Source: JADGGM01 sp025449955
Lineage (GTDB): Bacteria; Gemmatimonadota; Gemmatimonadetes; Gemmatimonadales; Gemmatimonadaceae
DNA: 14,123 bases
Direction of reading: 5' to 3'
NCBI GenBank assembly: GCA_036554285.1
Contig: DATBNO010000086.1
Span: 1 to 14,123, forward strand
This document shows positions 13,692 through 14,123 of the stretch, one piece after another. The translations under genes were made by a program, and so were the position numbers. Position 1 is the first letter of the stretch, and each line of letters begins with the position of its first letter. The notes beneath the pieces were generated by a model that worked only from the letters and a program-made list of their open reading frames with translations, searched no databases and was not told the origin of the DNA.

Positions 13692-14123
13692 ATGGACGCT
13701 CGACTTCGTCGTGCAACGAGATTGGCCCTATCGGCGGTCGCGCTCGCGCTCGTGCCCACCATGGTCGCGGCTCAAGACGTCGTACAAGGTCACGTTCGAG
13801 GTGAGGGTGGAACGCCCTTGGCGAGCGCGACAGTCGTCATCCAGGGCACGCGCCTCGGCGCCATCGCGGGAGACGACGGCCAGTATCGTATCGCTCTCCC
13901 GGCAGCGCAAGCCAGCGGACAGACCATCACGATCCGGGCGCGCCTCATCGGATACCGCGAGCATAGCACGACCGTTAGGCTAACGCCGGGCACAAACGTC
14001 GTGGACTTCGTCCTCGAAGCTGCACCGGTACAGTTGCAGGGAACCGTCATCGTCGCCGAGGGGCAGGAGAAGCAGAAGAGTCAACTTGGTACCTCGACGC
14101 AATCGGTGAGTGCAGACCAGCTG
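13692..14123 (+). CDS. SusC/RagA-type TonB-dependent receptor, N-terminal part
   Basis: Open for 144 codons to the edge of the window, so only the beginning is seen. Residues 1-28 are a classic signal peptide (LRRATRLALSAVALALVPTMVAAQ). Residues about 30-110 match the carboxypeptidase-regulatory-like beta-sandwich domain found in front of SusC-type receptors: VVQGHVRGEGGTPLASATV, then GDDGQYRIALP and ARLIGYREHSTTV, ending VVDFVLEAAPVQLQGTVI. The following VAEGQEKQKSQLGTSTQSVS looks like the TonB-box/plug entry. The full protein would be an outer-membrane beta-barrel of roughly 1,000 residues importing oligosaccharides or other large nutrients. No SusD partner is visible; it may lie downstream. 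A different frame here (90 aa, 13711-13983) is a shadow. Confidence 0.88.
   Translation, partial: MDARLRRATRLALSAVALALVPTMVAAQDVVQGHVRGEGGTPLASATVVIQGTRLGAIAGDDGQYRIALPAAQASGQTITIRARLIGYREHSTTVRLTPGTNVVDFVLEAAPVQLQGTVIVAEGQEKQKSQLGTSTQSVSADQL

Larger units (their letters stand above)
355..13980. repeat. Dispersed heptamer GTTAGGC / GCCTAAC, 23 copies
   Basis: GTTAGGC on the + strand starts at 355, 2113, 2290, 2560, 4482, 4979, 5531, 5620, 8105, 13265 and 13974. GCCTAAC starts at 468, 885, 1930, 2809, 3723, 4743, 7311, 7644, 7944, 10921, 11166 and 13602. One-base variants occur too (TTTAGGC near 6553; TCCTAAC near 8579; ACCTAAC near 12820). No longer consensus is shared. None lies between 8112 and 10920. 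The count was made by eye and may miss a copy. Confidence 0.85.

Overview
The window is about two-thirds G+C and densely packed with genes. Its gene content suggests a Gram-negative heterotroph: a SusC-type TonB-dependent receptor, an outer-membrane-type lipoprotein, a glucodextranase-like GH15 glucoamylase, and a two-cysteine DksA/TraR protein. Gemmatimonadota (or a relative such as Acidobacteriota) is my best guess. This is inferred from the mix of families and sequence style, not from a marker gene.

Positions 2-8717 (+ strand) hold a tightly packed carbohydrate operon: 6-phosphogluconolactonase (5' end outside the window), glucokinase (glk), transketolase (tkt), transaldolase (tal), a HAD-family phosphatase-like protein, short-form 6-phosphogluconate dehydrogenase (gnd), glucose-6-phosphate dehydrogenase (zwf) and ribose-5-phosphate isomerase A (rpiA). 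Most junctions are stop/start overlaps (ATGA or GTGA) or gaps of 1-17 bp. Together these genes phosphorylate glucose, run the whole oxidative branch and cover the non-oxidative branch except ribulose-phosphate epimerase, which is not in the window. The HAD protein is the only member without a defined role.

Positions 8764-9596 form a compact element: a GxxExxY-family PD-(D/E)XK-like protein (- strand) enclosed by imperfect inverted repeats of about 120 bp. A third partial repeat copy lies inside the right end. The repeats carry clustered GGAT units and conserved hairpin stems. The base composition is lower in G+C than the neighbours, and there is no transposase. A second, gene-less inverted-repeat element with the same GGAT-iteron style lies at 12551-12786.

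Positions 9627-12420 (- strand) hold a cytoplasmic-looking GH15 glucoamylase followed by a DksA/TraR-like protein with only two of the four zinc cysteines. The glucoamylase would release glucose from glycogen or maltodextrin. Glucokinase and the pentose phosphate operon would then consume it.

Positions 12421-14123 hold the second repeat element, a small lipoprotein gene, a 422-bp gap, and the start of a SusC/RagA-type TonB-dependent receptor that runs off the window.

Two signals stand out beyond gene content. One is the heptamer GTTAGGC/GCCTAAC, found 23 times on both strands and in all three codon frames where only one or two copies are expected. The other is the pair of GGAT-iteron inverted-repeat elements, one carrying the GxxExxY gene and one without it. 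No tRNA, rRNA or CRISPR array was seen.
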